This document shows positions 5,814 to 6,285 of a stretch of DNA of 6,285 bases, piece by piece; the first letter of the stretch is position 1; each line of letters starts with the position of its first letter. The translations under genes and the position numbers were made by a program. Location: assembly GCA_944381255.1 (NCBI GenBank), contig CALWKL010000031.1, positions 1 to 6,285 on the forward strand, given 5' to 3'. Origin of the DNA: an uncultured Clostridia bacterium. GTDB lineage: Bacteria > Bacillota > Clostridia > Christensenellales > UBA1242. Under the pieces are notes generated by a model. The model had not been told where the DNA came from. It ran no database searches and worked only from the letters and a program-made list of their open reading frames with translations.

Positions 5814-6285
5814 ATGGATTTAATGATTATGCTATGGATATGGCTTGCTGTCATCGCCATAGCTGCTCTAGTAGAAGCTTTTACACTACAAATGGTAAGT
5901 ATTTGGTTTGTACCAGGTGGTATAGTCGCCCTAATATTATATTTTTGTGATGTAAGTTATGAATGGCAAATTGTAGCATGTGTACTTGTGTCCCTTGTGT
6001 TGTTACTCGCTCTACGAAGATTTTGCGTAAAATTTATTTTGAAAAACAAAGAGGGCGAACGAACTAATTCTGATTCTCTTGTTGGACAAATCTTTTTACT
6101 CAAAAAAGCAATTACTGATACATCTACAGGCGAAGTAAAGGTCGGCGATGTAGTCTGGACAGCCGTTACTGAGACAAAAGAGAATATTTCAGCAAATCAA
6201 AAAGTTGAAATTGTAGCAATTCGTGGCAATAAACTTATTGTCAAGCCATACAAGATAGATAATGATACTATAGCAACAACTAAGC
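5814..6285 (+). CDS. NfeD-like membrane protein, 3' end outside the window
   Basis: There are 157 codons in the window without a stop, so the gene runs past the right edge. The N-terminal half has three hydrophobic segments: about 4-22, 27-45 and 50-67. They include the VEAFT...WFVPGGIVALIL pattern (20-42) that matches the IEIFTPGF-FLWFGIGAL region of NfeD proteins. After a charged linker comes a beta-rich soluble domain (about 86-145) with LVGQ, then GEVKVGDVVWTA (106-117) and KVEIVAIRGNKLIVKP (130-145). This is the OB-fold typical of NfeD C-terminal domains. NfeD proteins work beside stomatin/SPFH-type proteins such as FloA/FloT in membrane organisation and are often encoded directly upstream of them, so such a gene may follow. 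The ATG at 5814 has AAGGAGG 8 nt upstream. Usual short NfeD proteins are about 140-160 residues, so little is missing. Confidence 0.86.
   Translation, partial: MDLMIMLWIWLAVIAIAALVEAFTLQMVSIWFVPGGIVALILYFCDVSYEWQIVACVLVSLVLLLALRRFCVKFILKNKEGERTNSDSLVGQIFLLKKAITDTSTGEVKVGDVVWTAVTETKENISANQKVEIVAIRGNKLIVKPYKIDNDTIATTK

Overview
The window looks like a piece of a low-GC, Firmicutes-type (Clostridia-like) chromosome. Intergenic DNA is extremely AT-rich; for example, only four G/C bases occur in 541-600. Genes carry strong Shine-Dalgarno sequences (GGAGG, AAGGAGG), and promoters are close to the sigma-70/sigma-A consensus. Terminators are simple hairpin-plus-T-tract structures. Tryptophan is read from TGG and no internal TGA is needed, so the standard code fits. 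No phage, transposon, CRISPR or tRNA/rRNA signature was seen. The assignment to a group of organisms is an inference from composition and protein families only.

Layout, left to right. The minus-strand start of a sugar-nucleotidyltransferase gene (1-47) sits at the left edge behind a consensus promoter. About 550 nt of AT-rich DNA follows, in which I see no gene. A minus-strand DUF362-family gene (691-1575) comes next, with a leader of roughly 245 nt behind an extended -10 promoter. After a further stretch without a gene there is a consensus promoter overlapped by a 16-bp palindrome. It drives a plus-strand gene for a 110-residue, three-helix membrane protein with a polyserine N-terminus (2057-2389), which ends in a strong terminator. 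Facing it is a minus-strand MMPL/RND-type exporter of 988 residues (2541-5507) with its own terminator. Divergent from the exporter, across 306 nt, is an NfeD-like membrane protein gene (5814 to beyond the right edge).

How the genes fit together. Each gene appears to be its own transcription unit, with its own promoter and, for three of them, a recognisable or weak terminator. Three of the five products are membrane proteins (small three-helix protein, exporter, NfeD-like), so the right half has an envelope flavour. Nothing in the sequence shows that they form one pathway. The divergent exporter/NfeD intergenic region contains an 18-bp palindrome and a direct repeat 30 bp apart, which makes it the best candidate for a regulated region.

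I did not find a convincing previously undescribed system. The points most worth a second look are the enlarged extracellular domain and long polar tail of the exporter, the two palindromes placed at promoters, and the polyserine membrane protein.
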